Positions 29,513 through 38,366 of a DNA stretch of 64,000 bases are shown piece after piece; the first letter of the stretch is position 1; each line of letters begins with the position of its first letter. The notes under the pieces are model-generated. The model had not been told where the DNA came from. It did no database searches and was given only the letters and a program-made list of their open reading frames with translations. Source of the stretch: Parapedobacter pyrenivorans (lineage in GTDB: Bacteria > Bacteroidota > Bacteroidia > Sphingobacteriales > Sphingobacteriaceae); assembly GCF_014636865.1 (NCBI RefSeq), contig NZ_BMER01000001.1, positions 298,718 through 362,717 on the forward strand, in the 5' to 3' direction. A program made the position numbers and the translations under genes.

Positions 29513-30127
29513 ATGGGACGAAAAAGCTTAAGGGAAACCCGGCAATTGGAGATCATCAAGGTCTTTTATAAAGTTGCCAAGAAGGAGGGCTTGGAAAACA
29601 CGTCAATTGCCAAGATTGCTAAGGTAATGGATATCAACCCCAGCCTGATCATCCATTATTTCCAGACCAAGGAAGAACTTACCTATGCGCTCATCGATTA
29701 CATCCTCGACAAATACTTGCTGATCTATAAAATTGGCAAGGATAATAATATCCCATTAAAACAAGCATTGATCACCGTCATCGACGACCTGTTTTCAAAA
29801 AAGTGGAATAAATTGTTTGATGATGGGCTATTCTATAGCTGCTACGCATTAGCTTTCCGCGATAAAAAGGTAAAAGCGATGTACAAAGGCTTAACCGACT
29901 CGTTAAGGGAGCGGCTTACTGCACTGATAGATCGTGGTAAAGCCGCACAATTGGTCGAGGTCGACGACCCACGCCGGACCGCGGATCTTATTTTTGCATT
30001 GGTGGATGGTGCCTATTTCTATTTAAGTTTGGCAACAGATACCAAAGCTTTCGACGAAAAAATCACGGAATACAAAGCCGAGGCCTTTCGCTTGCTAAGT
30101 ATCCGTGACACGATTGCTTCGCCCTGA
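29513..30127 (+). CDS. TetR/AcrR-family transcriptional regulator
   Basis: 204 aa from the ATG at 29513 (MGRKSLRETRQLEIIKVFYK). Earlier in-frame codons to 29429 are possible, but they cover promoter-like DNA (TTTATTTTCG). The N-terminal helix-turn-helix has the TetR pattern SIAKIAKVMDINPSLIIHYF followed by QTKEELTYALIDYIL. The C-terminal ligand/dimer domain is helical and diverged. It is divergent from the SusC/SusD/phosphoesterase locus, making it the natural candidate regulator of that locus and of itself. Its 3' end overlaps the convergent small membrane-protein gene by 33 bp. Confidence 0.9.
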   Translation: MGRKSLRETRQLEIIKVFYKVAKKEGLENTSIAKIAKVMDINPSLIIHYFQTKEELTYALIDYILDKYLLIYKIGKDNNIPLKQALITVIDDLFSKKWNKLFDDGLFYSCYALAFRDKKVKAMYKGLTDSLRERLTALIDRGKAAQLVEVDDPRRTADLIFALVDGAYFYLSLATDTKAFDEKITEYKAEAFRLLSIRDTIASP

Positions 30128-30376
30128 CCTGCCGCCTCGCCTCGAATAGCGAGCCAATCCAAACAAGCCAATAAGCACCCACATACCGTTTGCAGCAAGA
30201 TTGGGCGTATCGGCAAAATAAAACGCACTAATAACCAAACCCAGCCCGCCAATCACGTTCAATGTTTGATAGAGCGCACCGTCAAAACGCAGCACCTTGA
30301 CGTTGAGCAACAGATATGCCACCGTGCAAAAAATAAATCCCAGCCAGCCAATAATCGTTACCGTTGTTTCCGTCAT
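30095..30376 (-). CDS. Small CBU_0592-like membrane protein
   Basis: 93 aa with three predicted membrane helices (TIIGWLGFIFCTVAYLLLNV, TLNVIGGLGLVISAFYFA and NGMWVLIGLFGLARY) and a basic C-terminal tail. The length and GxLYQxLNxIG-type pattern (DGALYQTLNVIGGLGL) match the CBU_0592 family of unknown function. The 3' end overlaps the convergent TetR-family gene by 33 bp, so its last 11 codons are antisense to that gene. Confidence 0.75.
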   Translation of the reverse strand: MTETTVTIIGWLGFIFCTVAYLLLNVKVLRFDGALYQTLNVIGGLGLVISAFYFADTPNLAANGMWVLIGLFGLARYSRRGGRSGRSNRVTDT

Positions 30377-30496
30377 CGTTTCAATCTACTGATAGGAGGC
30401 TAAAGTACAGAAACTTTACCAAAACCGGTTATTTTCCCGCTGCCAATGTCAAACTACGTCTGGCTAATCTTGATGCCGCTTGGTCGCAATAAGCAG

Positions 30497-30575
30497 CTTT
30501 TTCAAAAACAGGCAGGATATAATACCGATGATATGATGATAAATAATATTTTTACAGCCATCAATTAACTTTTTT
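30497..30575 (+). repeat. Left copy of duplicated gene-end/promoter segment upstream of cstA
   Basis: 30497-30575 aligns with 43874-43953, upstream of the intact cstA: shared runs include TCAAAAACAGG, ATGATATGATGATAA-type sequence and CAGCCA. In the right copy this segment contains the last codons and stop of the SGAT-motif gene plus the cstA promoter. So the left copy still carries a fossil of the end of that upstream gene. The -7 element TATATTTG of the right copy has decayed here. Confidence 0.7.
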
Positions 30576-31188
30576 ATCGAATTTCTAAACGGCATCAACG
30601 CGCTTACCCTGGTCTTTGCATCCCTATTGATCTTTGCTATCGCCTACCGTTTCTACGGCATCTTCATGGCACAAAAGGTGTTGCGCCTTAGTGCACGTAA
30701 TGTGACGCCGGCGGTATCCATGGCTGATGGTCGGGATTACGTGGCCACCAACAAGAACGTGCTCTTCGGCCACCACTTTGCCGCCATCGCCGCTGCGGGA
30801 CCATTGGTAGGCCCGGTGCTGGCCGCCCAGTTCGGCTAACTCTAGTAGCATATGGCCCTTATTCGGCATCAGCAACCAACTGCTGGCCGCATGCGGGCTG
30901 ATCGTGTGTACGACCATGCTCATCAGGCTCAACCGCGGCAAATACGCACTCGTCTCGGCAATCCCCGGCGTGTTCAAGGCCGTGATCACCTTCTGGGCCG
31001 GATACGCCCAGATGGCGGATATATACCTCCCCAACAGCCAGTACCTGCCCGCTAGCTTGGCCATATTGGCGATGCCGCTCATGGCATTCGTATTCGTTGG
31101 GGCATTCCGGAAATGGTACCGGCTCTTGGGGATATCAACTGAAAAGGTCGATAGCTATGGCGAACGGGTAAAAGAAACCGTCAGCTAG
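30576..31188 (+). pseudogene. cstA pseudogene: start codon lost, ~1.2 kb internal deletion
   Basis: Translation matches the intact CstA gene in this window. 30576-30836 corresponds to codons 1-87 (EFLNGINALTLV... to LAAQFG), and ~30850-31188 to about codon 500 to the end (WPLFGISNQLLAACGLIV to KVDSYGERVKETVS). The start codon is ATC instead of ATG. At the junction come TAA, TAG and TAG stops plus a frame change, and about 1.22 kb (roughly 410 codons) is missing. Remaining DNA is still very similar to the intact copy, so the duplication is fairly recent. It lies just before the ECF sigma gene of the locus that ends with the intact cstA. Confidence 0.93.
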
Positions 31189-31265
31189 CTATCGCCTAGC
31201 CGACGCGTTGGGTTGTCAGGAAAATTATTAGCGAGAAAAAAAAAGCATTGTTATCCAAAAATATC

Positions 31266-31273
31266 TACTTTTG
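31266..31273 (+). promoter_or_regulatory. -7 element before ECF sigma gene
   Basis: TACTTTTG is an exact TAnnTTTG -7 element, 14 bp before the sigma-factor ATG, giving a very short leader. No clear -33 TTTG is seen at the standard distance. Confidence 0.5.
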
Positions 31274-31287
31274 GATAAAATCCAATT

Positions 31288-31893
31288 ATGCTCCGTCTCT
31301 CATCGGATATCACAATTACCTTGCTGCGTAGATTGCGTAATGGAGATACTGTGGCTTTTGAACGATTGTACAAGGCCTTCGCTCCGGTACTTTACCAGCG
31401 CCTGCTGCGGTTGTTTAAAGATACCGATACCGTTGAGGAAATCATACAAGACACGTTTCTGAAACTTTGGGAAAAGCGTGAGCAGATCAATCCGGAACAA
31501 GCAGCCAAAACTTACCTGTACCGCATTGCGGACAACCTAGCTGTTGATGTATTCCGCAAAATAAGCCGCGACAAGGCTTTGCAAGAAGAATTATGGGCCA
31601 GTACCGTAAGCTTCTACCTCCAAACTGAAGAAACGCTGATTGCAAAAGAACAGTATCAGCTCGTCCACCAAGCCATCGAACACCTCTCTCCCAAGCGTAA
31701 ACAGATCTTGCTGCTATGTAAACTGGAAGGCAGGAGTTATCAAGAGGTTGCCGAAATGATGGGCGTTTCGGTATCGACAGTGAGCAGCCACTTGGTTAAA
31801 GCCGTTAAAGAGGTTAAACGGCACATCCTGAGAGCTACACATGGTGAAGAGATTGTACTTTTATACCTCATGGGCCTAGCGCTTGCCGCCTAA
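31288..31893 (+). CDS. ECF RNA polymerase sigma factor (FecI/SigZ-like, Bacteroidota type)
   Basis: 201 aa. Sigma region 2 includes TVAFERLYKAFAPVLYQRLL and VEEIIQDTFLKLWEKREQI; region 4 includes HLSPKRKQILLLCKLEGRSY and the helix-turn-helix EVAEMMGVSVSTVSSHLVKA. Such factors pair with a FecR anti-sigma protein and an STN-domain SusC, both encoded directly downstream. It is expected to direct transcription of this import locus when the substrate is bound. Confidence 0.93.
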   Translation: MLRLSSDITITLLRRLRNGDTVAFERLYKAFAPVLYQRLLRLFKDTDTVEEIIQDTFLKLWEKREQINPEQAAKTYLYRIADNLAVDVFRKISRDKALQEELWASTVSFYLQTEETLIAKEQYQLVHQAIEHLSPKRKQILLLCKLEGRSYQEVAEMMGVSVSTVSSHLVKAVKEVKRHILRATHGEEIVLLYLMGLALAA

Positions 31894-31977
31894 CCAAAAA
31901 AAATTCATTTTCCAGTAGTGTGTTTTTTCCGCCCGAACGTATAGGGATGAAACGGATTATAAACGAATTACCAAACT

Positions 31978-33147
31978 GTGGAAAATAACCACCGTATTGC
32001 GCAACTGCTGACGGAGTATTTAAACAAACAAATAAGCCGTACAGAATTTGATCAGCTTTTCTCCCAGTTGGCCACCATGGAAGACGAAGAGATGAAGACA
32101 ATCATACTACGGGCATTAGACAACGAGCCGGAAACCATCACCGATACCTCGTTTGTTGACGAACAGGTCGCTGCGTTATACCGACGGCTGCAAACTAAAT
32201 TGACACAACCTGCCAAACCAAAGGTAAACCGTTTACTCATCTGGCGAAGCGTCGTTTCTGCCGCGGTGATTTTGGTATTTGTGGCTATCGTATGGTACTT
32301 TACTGGCAAAAGCGAACCCCATGACCTTATTGCTACGATTACGCCCGAACGGGTATTACCCGGTACAAACCGGGCGACTTTGGAATTAGACGGTGGTCGC
32401 ACCATCGATTTAAATGCAGCGCAGAATGGGATTGTTGTGGGCGATGAAATTACCTACCTTGATGGTTCATCAGTACTCGATGAACCGGTAAGCCAACTGG
32501 CGCTCAGCACACCACGTGGCGGCCAGTACCAGATTACCTTGTCAGATGGTACACTCGTTTGGCTAAATGCTGCTTCCAAGCTGGAGTATCCTAGCCGGTT
32601 TAGCCGTAAGGAGCGCATCGTTAAATTGGAAGGCGAGGCCTATTTTGCGGTAGCGAAAGATAACAAGCGACCTTTCAGGGTGCTTAGCGAGCGGCAGGAA
32701 ATAGAAGTTTTGGGCACCGAATTCAATATTTCAGCCTATCCCGATGAAAACGAAATCCGGACAACACTTGTAGAAGGTAGTGTAGCACTAACGGCCTACA
32801 ACCAGCAGCCTACCCCCTTAAAACCCAACCAACAAGCCACACTTTACAATGGCACCGTTGCTATCAGCGATGTGGATGTTTCGGCAGCCATTGCCTGGAA
32901 AGATGGTCTATTTAATTTCCATGGCCTCAGCATCGATGAATCGCTGAAGCAGGTGGAGCGCTGGTATGACGTTGATGTCATTTACCAAGGCAAAAAACCC
33001 GCTGGGTACCTAGGTGGGAAAATGAGCCGTGGAGTTAAACTATCTACGTTCCTCAACTTCCTGGAAAAAGATTTCCAAATCAAATCCGAATTAAGGGCAG
33101 ACCGTACATTGGTCCTTTATGCTTCGGAAAAAAATAAAACCGACTGA
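31978..33147 (+). CDS. FecR-family anti-sigma factor
   Basis: 389 aa, apparently starting at GTG 31978: the frame is closed by a stop just upstream and contains no earlier ATG. Cytoplasmic N-terminal ~80 residues bind sigma (QLLTEYLNKQISRTEFDQLF); one membrane helix at ~87-107 (SVVSAAVILVFVAIVWYF); then a periplasmic FecR domain (TPRGGQYQITLSDGTLVWLN, KLEGEAYFAVAKD, EVLGTEFNISAY) and a C-terminal DUF4974 domain (FNFHGLSIDESLKQVERWYD) that contacts the STN domain of SusC. It relays substrate occupancy of the outer-membrane transporter to the sigma factor. Confidence 0.93.
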   Translation: MENNHRIAQLLTEYLNKQISRTEFDQLFSQLATMEDEEMKTIILRALDNEPETITDTSFVDEQVAALYRRLQTKLTQPAKPKVNRLLIWRSVVSAAVILVFVAIVWYFTGKSEPHDLIATITPERVLPGTNRATLELDGGRTIDLNAAQNGIVVGDEITYLDGSSVLDEPVSQLALSTPRGGQYQITLSDGTLVWLNAASKLEYPSRFSRKERIVKLEGEAYFAVAKDNKRPFRVLSERQEIEVLGTEFNISAYPDENEIRTTLVEGSVALTAYNQQPTPLKPNQQATLYNGTVAISDVDVSAAIAWKDGLFNFHGLSIDESLKQVERWYDVDVIYQGKKPAGYLGGKMSRGVKLSTFLNFLEKDFQIKSELRADRTLVLYASEKNKTD

Positions 33148-33316
33148 TTGATAAACTAAAAATGATTGATATGATGAAAACCCCACCATAACCCCCAAAG
33201 GGATACCAAAGAAAAGCAGGGAAGTGTTTGCACCACTTACCCCGCCATAAGCTACAGGTACCCTGATACGATAATCGGATTATTTCACCAAAGTATAACC
33301 TTAGCATTACAAAGTT

Positions 33317-36300
33317 ATGAATAAAAAGCGAGGCCTGGAAGGCTTTTGCCTGCGCCCCGGACCGTATACCAATAGATCTATTTTACGGCAAGTCATTATG
33401 GTCATCAAAGTAAGTTATGTATTGCTCTTGATCACTTGCATGCAACTGCATGCACGAAGCTATTCGCAGACAATTACGTTAAACTCGAAACGTACTCCAC
33501 TCGAAAAAATCTTCCAATCCATTGAGCAGCAAAGCGGCTATGTGGTATTGTACAATTATGAAGAGCTGAAACGCGCCAAACCGGTAAGTATTTCGGTAGA
33601 CAACATGGAGATGACCAAATTGCTGGACAAGCTTTTCGCAGCCCAGCCTTTTACGTATACCATTGAAGATAAGACCATTTTGGTCACCCATAAAAAGCAG
33701 CCTACACTACCCCTGCGGACAACCTCTAGACCAGTAATCGCCATGCCACAACAAGCGGTGAGCGGTAGGGTTATTGATGAGCAGCAAAATCCATTGGAGG
33801 GGGTAACGGTAACGATCAAAGGCACTACTGCTGCTACCACTACCGATGCCAATGGCTATTTCCGGATCACGCCACAGTCAGCAGGAGGTACACTGGTATT
33901 TTCCATGCTGGGCTATAATGCTACAGAACGCCCCATCGGCACCAACCCGACCGTCAATGTCACCTTGACCGCTTCGGTGAGTGACCTGGAAGAGGTGGTG
34001 GTGGTAGGCTACGGGACATCCCAAAAAAGAGATTTAACGGGAGCCGTGACTCGTGTTAACCTTGATCAAAACCGACAGCAACCCAATATAAATCCGGTGC
34101 AAAACCTGAGAGGAACCGTTGCTGGTGTGAACATCACCGATAACGGCCGGCCCGGCTCGGATGGCACCATCCGAATCCGCGGGGCCAATTCCATTTCGGC
34201 CAGTAACAATCCGCTGATTGTATTGGACGGGATCATTTACGCGGGCGGTAGTTTATCCGACATTAACTCCACCGATATTGAATCCATTGACATCCTAAAA
34301 GATGCGAGCGCTTCCGCGATCTATGGATCACTGGCTGCAAACGGGGTTATTTTGATTACCACCAAAAAGGGCATGACCGATAAGCCACGGATTGCACTGA
34401 ATTCGTATGTGGGCTTTTCGGACTTTGCCCACATCCCCAAATACCTCGATGCGGAGAAGTACCTTCAGGTACGGAAAGATGCCGAGATCGCCGATGGTGG
34501 CGCCATTCCGTTCAACCCATTGGAGCAGGACAACATCGACGCCGGGCGCACAATCGATCCTTTTGATGAAATACGTCAAAATTCACCCATTCATAGCAAT
34601 GAATTGAGTGTGTCGGGCAAAAGCAAAGCGTTTACCTATTACTTCTCGGGATCCTACTCGGGCGTCAAATCGCCCGTAATGGGCGATAATTTCAGCCGAC
34701 TAGGTACGCGGGTCAATTTGAATGTCAAGGTCACCGATTGGCTCAGCATCGGAACCAATTCGGGTTACACCGCGAAAGACAATTCGGGCGTAAGAGCAAA
34801 CTTGGAGATGACTACCTTTTTAAGCCCCTATGCAGATCTTTATTACGAAGATGGGGTTCCACGGCCGCTTCCGATGAATGTAGGGCAAGTGAAAAGCCCG
34901 GTTCGGAATGCGCTTTTGAACGATAACCTCGACAAAACAAATACGTTGTTTTCCAACAATTACCTGGACGTCAAACTTCCGCTCGAAGGACTGACCTTCC
35001 GGCTAAACACGGGTTATACGCAGAGAAACGACAAAACGTTCAATTATGAGCCTACATTTAACCGCGCAGAATTTTTTAATTTAGGAAATGGAAGTCAAGC
35101 GTTCGCGGAATCCCGGAACCTGACGGTAGAAAACATATTGCGCTACGATCGGGCCGTTGCGGAAGACCATGCATTTAATGTGACATTGATGTATGGGGCT
35201 TATAAATCAGCCGATAACACTGCGAACCTTTCAAGCGATAATATATTCAACGATGCGCTGGGCTACAATGGCTTGGAAATCGGTGAGAATTTCAACATCA
35301 ACACCGACGCGGGTGAAGACCAACAGGTATCTATGATGGGGCGGGCCGGCTATCGGTATAAGGGAAAATACATCATTGACGCCACCATTCGGAGAGACGG
35401 TTTTTCGGCCTTCGGAAAAGGCCGGAAATATGGATTATTCCCTTCAGCGGGGGTCAGCTGGGTGGTTTCTGAGGAAGACTTTTTAGCCGGAAATCCCTAC
35501 ATCAACAGCCTGAAAGTGCGGTTGTCGTGGGGCAGGAATGGAAACCGGGGGGTAAGTCGGTATTCTTCGTTAAGCTCCGTTGCACAAACCAATTACGTGT
35601 TCGGGAATGGTGCCGCGCCGTCCGTCGGCCTTTACACCAATTCGATGGGTAACCCCAACCTGGGCTGGGAAACCACCAGTAGTACGAACTTCGGTGTGGA
35701 CTTTGAATTGTTTTCGAACCGGGTTAACGGCTCCGTAGAACTGTATCACAGCAATACATACAACCTGCTGTTGAGACAGCGTATTCCGAACATGTCTGGA
35801 TTTACTTCATTCCTGCGTAATATCGGGGAAACTGAAAACAAAGGCGTTGAAGTAACGCTGAATACGGTGAATATCCAAAAGGGTAGCTTTAGCTGGGAAA
35901 CCCGCGTTGCCTTTTCCCTGAACCGGAACAAGATCTTGAAACTGACCGGGAATGATCTGGATGGAAACGGAATTGAAGACGATGACATTGCCAGTGGATG
36001 GTTCATCGGCTACCCGCTTGGGTCAAACTTTGACTATGTTTTTGATGGCATTTATCAAGAAGGCGACGACTTTTCCCTGCTTCCCGGCTCCAAGGCCGGC
36101 GATGTAAAATTCGAGGATGTAAATGGCGATGGCAGCATCACACCGGCTGATCGACGCGTGCTGCATAATACCCACCCCGATTTCTTAGCCGGTATCACCA
36201 ATACGTTCTCGTATAAACAGTTTTCGCTCATGGTCATGTTTAACGTCCGCCAGGGCGGCAATAGCGCCAATCCATCGATTAATATCGGTCGGAATTTCTA

Positions 36301-36637
36301 TTACGAATCCAATACCCTCGATGTGCCCTATTGGACAGCAGAAAACCCGATCAACGATTATCCGGCCATTAATTACGGAAACCCTCTGGGGTACGGTTTT
36401 TACCAATCCCGGAGTTTCGTCCGTTTACAGGACGTATCGTTAAGCTATAATTTTTCCAGCTCCCTGCTTGAAAAAATGCGGATTCAGAACCTACGGTTAT
36501 TTGTCAGCGGCAAAAACCTATTTACCTGGACCAAATGGAACGGATGGGATCCGGAATATGGCGGTGGTGGAAGGGGCCCGGAGAATAATGGCCCTATACT
36601 CAAGTCGTACACAGTCGGTTTAAATTTCCAATTGTAA
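33317..36637 (+). CDS. SusC/RagA-family TonB-dependent transporter with STN signalling domain
   Basis: 1106 aa. A long N-terminus ahead of the signal core (VSYVLLLITCMQLHARSYSQ) is typical for the family. An STN domain follows (~52-115, SKRTPLEKIFQSIEQQSGYV), then a carboxypeptidase-regulatory-like domain (VSGRVIDEQQNPLEGVTVTI), TonB-box region VVVVGYGTSQKRDLTGAV, the plug with RGANSISASNNPLIVLDGII, and the beta-barrel to YTVGLNFQL. It imports the ligand bound by the downstream SusD and signals through FecR. The 169-bp gap before it shows no gene. Confidence 0.96.
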   Translation: MNKKRGLEGFCLRPGPYTNRSILRQVIMVIKVSYVLLLITCMQLHARSYSQTITLNSKRTPLEKIFQSIEQQSGYVVLYNYEELKRAKPVSISVDNMEMTKLLDKLFAAQPFTYTIEDKTILVTHKKQPTLPLRTTSRPVIAMPQQAVSGRVIDEQQNPLEGVTVTIKGTTAATTTDANGYFRITPQSAGGTLVFSMLGYNATERPIGTNPTVNVTLTASVSDLEEVVVVGYGTSQKRDLTGAVTRVNLDQNRQQPNINPVQNLRGTVAGVNITDNGRPGSDGTIRIRGANSISASNNPLIVLDGIIYAGGSLSDINSTDIESIDILKDASASAIYGSLAANGVILITTKKGMTDKPRIALNSYVGFSDFAHIPKYLDAEKYLQVRKDAEIADGGAIPFNPLEQDNIDAGRTIDPFDEIRQNSPIHSNELSVSGKSKAFTYYFSGSYSGVKSPVMGDNFSRLGTRVNLNVKVTDWLSIGTNSGYTAKDNSGVRANLEMTTFLSPYADLYYEDGVPRPLPMNVGQVKSPVRNALLNDNLDKTNTLFSNNYLDVKLPLEGLTFRLNTGYTQRNDKTFNYEPTFNRAEFFNLGNGSQAFAESRNLTVENILRYDRAVAEDHAFNVTLMYGAYKSADNTANLSSDNIFNDALGYNGLEIGENFNINTDAGEDQQVSMMGRAGYRYKGKYIIDATIRRDGFSAFGKGRKYGLFPSAGVSWVVSEEDFLAGNPYINSLKVRLSWGRNGNRGVSRYSSLSSVAQTNYVFGNGAAPSVGLYTNSMGNPNLGWETTSSTNFGVDFELFSNRVNGSVELYHSNTYNLLLRQRIPNMSGFTSFLRNIGETENKGVEVTLNTVNIQKGSFSWETRVAFSLNRNKILKLTGNDLDGNGIEDDDIASGWFIGYPLGSNFDYVFDGIYQEGDDFSLLPGSKAGDVKFEDVNGDGSITPADRRVLHNTHPDFLAGITNTFSYKQFSLMVMFNVRQGGNSANPSINIGRNFYYESNTLDVPYWTAENPINDYPAINYGNPLGYGFYQSRSFVRLQDVSLSYNFSSSLLEKMRIQNLRLFVSGKNLFTWTKWNGWDPEYGGGGRGPENNGPILKSYTVGLNFQL

Positions 36638-36649
36638 AAAGTATTGAAG

Positions 36650-38332
36650 ATGAAAGCAATCACCACGATAATAACGAGTTTGGCAGCTGTGGCGCTGTTC
36701 AACGGATGCGGCAGCAAATTCCTGGATGAAATACCGCTCGATCGCTTCAGTCCGGAGAACTTTCTGGTAGACGAAGCGGGGTTTGAAGCGGCCACCGTAG
36801 CCCTCTACCAGGCTGCACGGGACGAACACATGAACGGAGGCGCTAATTTTGACTATATGAATCTCGGGACGGACCTCGTTGAATGGGGACGGTACGATTC
36901 ACGGGGATTCAAAGACTATCACTTGTTAACGTCCCAAGAAGATGCGGTAAGTAAGTATTGGGAGTGGGCGTATCAGGATATGATCCGTCAGTGTAACCTG
37001 ATATTGGATAAGGTGAACGACCCCGCCATTGAGCTCGACGTAGATGCCCGCCACAGGTTTGAAGCACAGGCCAAGTTTTTCAGGGGGTACACGTACAACA
37101 TCCTAGCCACCTTATATGGGGGCGTACCGATTGTCACCGAGGTAATCGCTGAGCCTAAATTCGATTTCCAACGCGCTACCAAAGAAGAAGTGCTCCAATT
37201 TGTCCGGCAGGACTTGGAAGAGGCCGGGGCGCAGCTTCCCGTTGTAGGGAGTGTATCCGACGGACGAATCTACAAGGCGGCAGCCTACCACGTGTTATCC
37301 GAAGTCTATCTGTCACTAGGTCTGGAAACCAATGATGCCTCCTATTACGATCTGGCCATTGATGCAGCCAGTAAAGTAATCAATAAGGAAGTAGGCGATT
37401 ATCGGATCATGACGGAGCGGTTCGGCGACCTATCCCGCCCCGGAGACGTCTTTTCCGATCTGTTTCAAACCGATCAACGAAGCCGTGAATCGGGTAACAT
37501 GGAGGTAATCTGGAGTTGGCAATTTGAAAGCTTTACCTTGGGCGGGGGAACCAGCGGGGGCAATAGTGGAAACAATTCTCCCCGGTTGTGGTTTCCGCAA
37601 TGGGAAAAGATTCGCAGCCCTAATGGTGCCCTTAACCTCACTACGGATAGCATGCTCCGCGGAATCGGCGTCAATTCGCCGTTGAATTATGTCAAGTATG
37701 ACATCTGGCGGATCGATCCGAACGACATGCGTAATTCGCCGTACAACATCCGGCGCGTGTATTATTACAATAATCCGGATGATCCGGAATACTTCGGCAA
37801 ACCCATGGAAACTGCCATCAATACCAAGGGAGAGAAAGTGCTCGTCCGGAATGATGGCACACTTTCGGATGTGGTACTAGATACCCTGATGCAATATTAT
37901 CCCTGGATTCGGAAAGCCGACGGAAAAGCCTTCGACGATAATGTTGTCGGTGGACAGTCTGAAAATGACTTTATCAAAATGAGACTGGCGGAAACGTATC
38001 TGTTCCGGGCCGAAGCCTATTTTAGAAAAGGCAACTTACCTGACGCCGCTGCTGACATTAACGTGCTGAGAAATCGGGCGCATGCCCTCCCCATTGGCCC
38101 GCAAGATGTCACCGTGGATTTCATTCTGGATGAGCGGGCCCGAGAACTGATTGTGGAAGAACCGCGCAGGCGTACGCTATCAAGAATGGGTGTTTTATAC
38201 GAACGAGTAAAAAAGTACAACCCGTCCTCTGGCACATCCGTGCAGCCACATAACGAACTGTGGCCCATTCCACAAAGCGTGATCGACGCCAATACGGGAG
38301 CCGAAATGACGCAAAATCCCGGATATAATTAA
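36650..38332 (+). CDS. SusD/RagB-family outer-membrane lipoprotein
   Basis: 560 aa from the ATG at 36650 (MKAITTIITSLAAVALFNGC, lipid Cys20); an in-frame TTG two codons upstream is less likely. Mature start GSKFLDEIPLDRFSPENF. SusD features include QAKFFRGYTYNILATLYGGV and the C-terminal DERARELIVEEPRRRTLSRM. It starts 12 bp after susC. It should be the surface ligand-binding lid; the ligand is probably linked to the unusual enzymes encoded downstream. Confidence 0.95.
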   Translation: MKAITTIITSLAAVALFNGCGSKFLDEIPLDRFSPENFLVDEAGFEAATVALYQAARDEHMNGGANFDYMNLGTDLVEWGRYDSRGFKDYHLLTSQEDAVSKYWEWAYQDMIRQCNLILDKVNDPAIELDVDARHRFEAQAKFFRGYTYNILATLYGGVPIVTEVIAEPKFDFQRATKEEVLQFVRQDLEEAGAQLPVVGSVSDGRIYKAAAYHVLSEVYLSLGLETNDASYYDLAIDAASKVINKEVGDYRIMTERFGDLSRPGDVFSDLFQTDQRSRESGNMEVIWSWQFESFTLGGGTSGGNSGNNSPRLWFPQWEKIRSPNGALNLTTDSMLRGIGVNSPLNYVKYDIWRIDPNDMRNSPYNIRRVYYYNNPDDPEYFGKPMETAINTKGEKVLVRNDGTLSDVVLDTLMQYYPWIRKADGKAFDDNVVGGQSENDFIKMRLAETYLFRAEAYFRKGNLPDAAADINVLRNRAHALPIGPQDVTVDFILDERARELIVEEPRRRTLSRMGVLYERVKKYNPSSGTSVQPHNELWPIPQSVIDANTGAEMTQNPGYN

Positions 38333-38366
38333 GTATGGCCAATCCATAGATAGTAAACGCATAAAT

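Noticed and set aside
30377-30496. Search for an insertion-sequence end or tRNA target site left of the cstA remnant
   Set aside because: No terminal inverted repeat, transposase fragment or tRNA-like cloverleaf was visible; the stretch shows nothing I can name.
30624-31082. 152-codon minus-strand open frame across the cstA remnant
   Set aside because: Antisense to the pseudogene and spans its deletion junction; the intact cstA copy has only broken equivalents.
30627-31188. Two separate small membrane-protein genes in the cstA remnant
   Set aside because: Both frames match parts of the intact CstA in this window and are separated by stops and a frame change, so one pseudogene is the better reading.
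33148-33316. Possible small gene between FecR and SusC
   Set aside because: No frame with a start signal or protein-like composition; treated as leader or promoter DNA.
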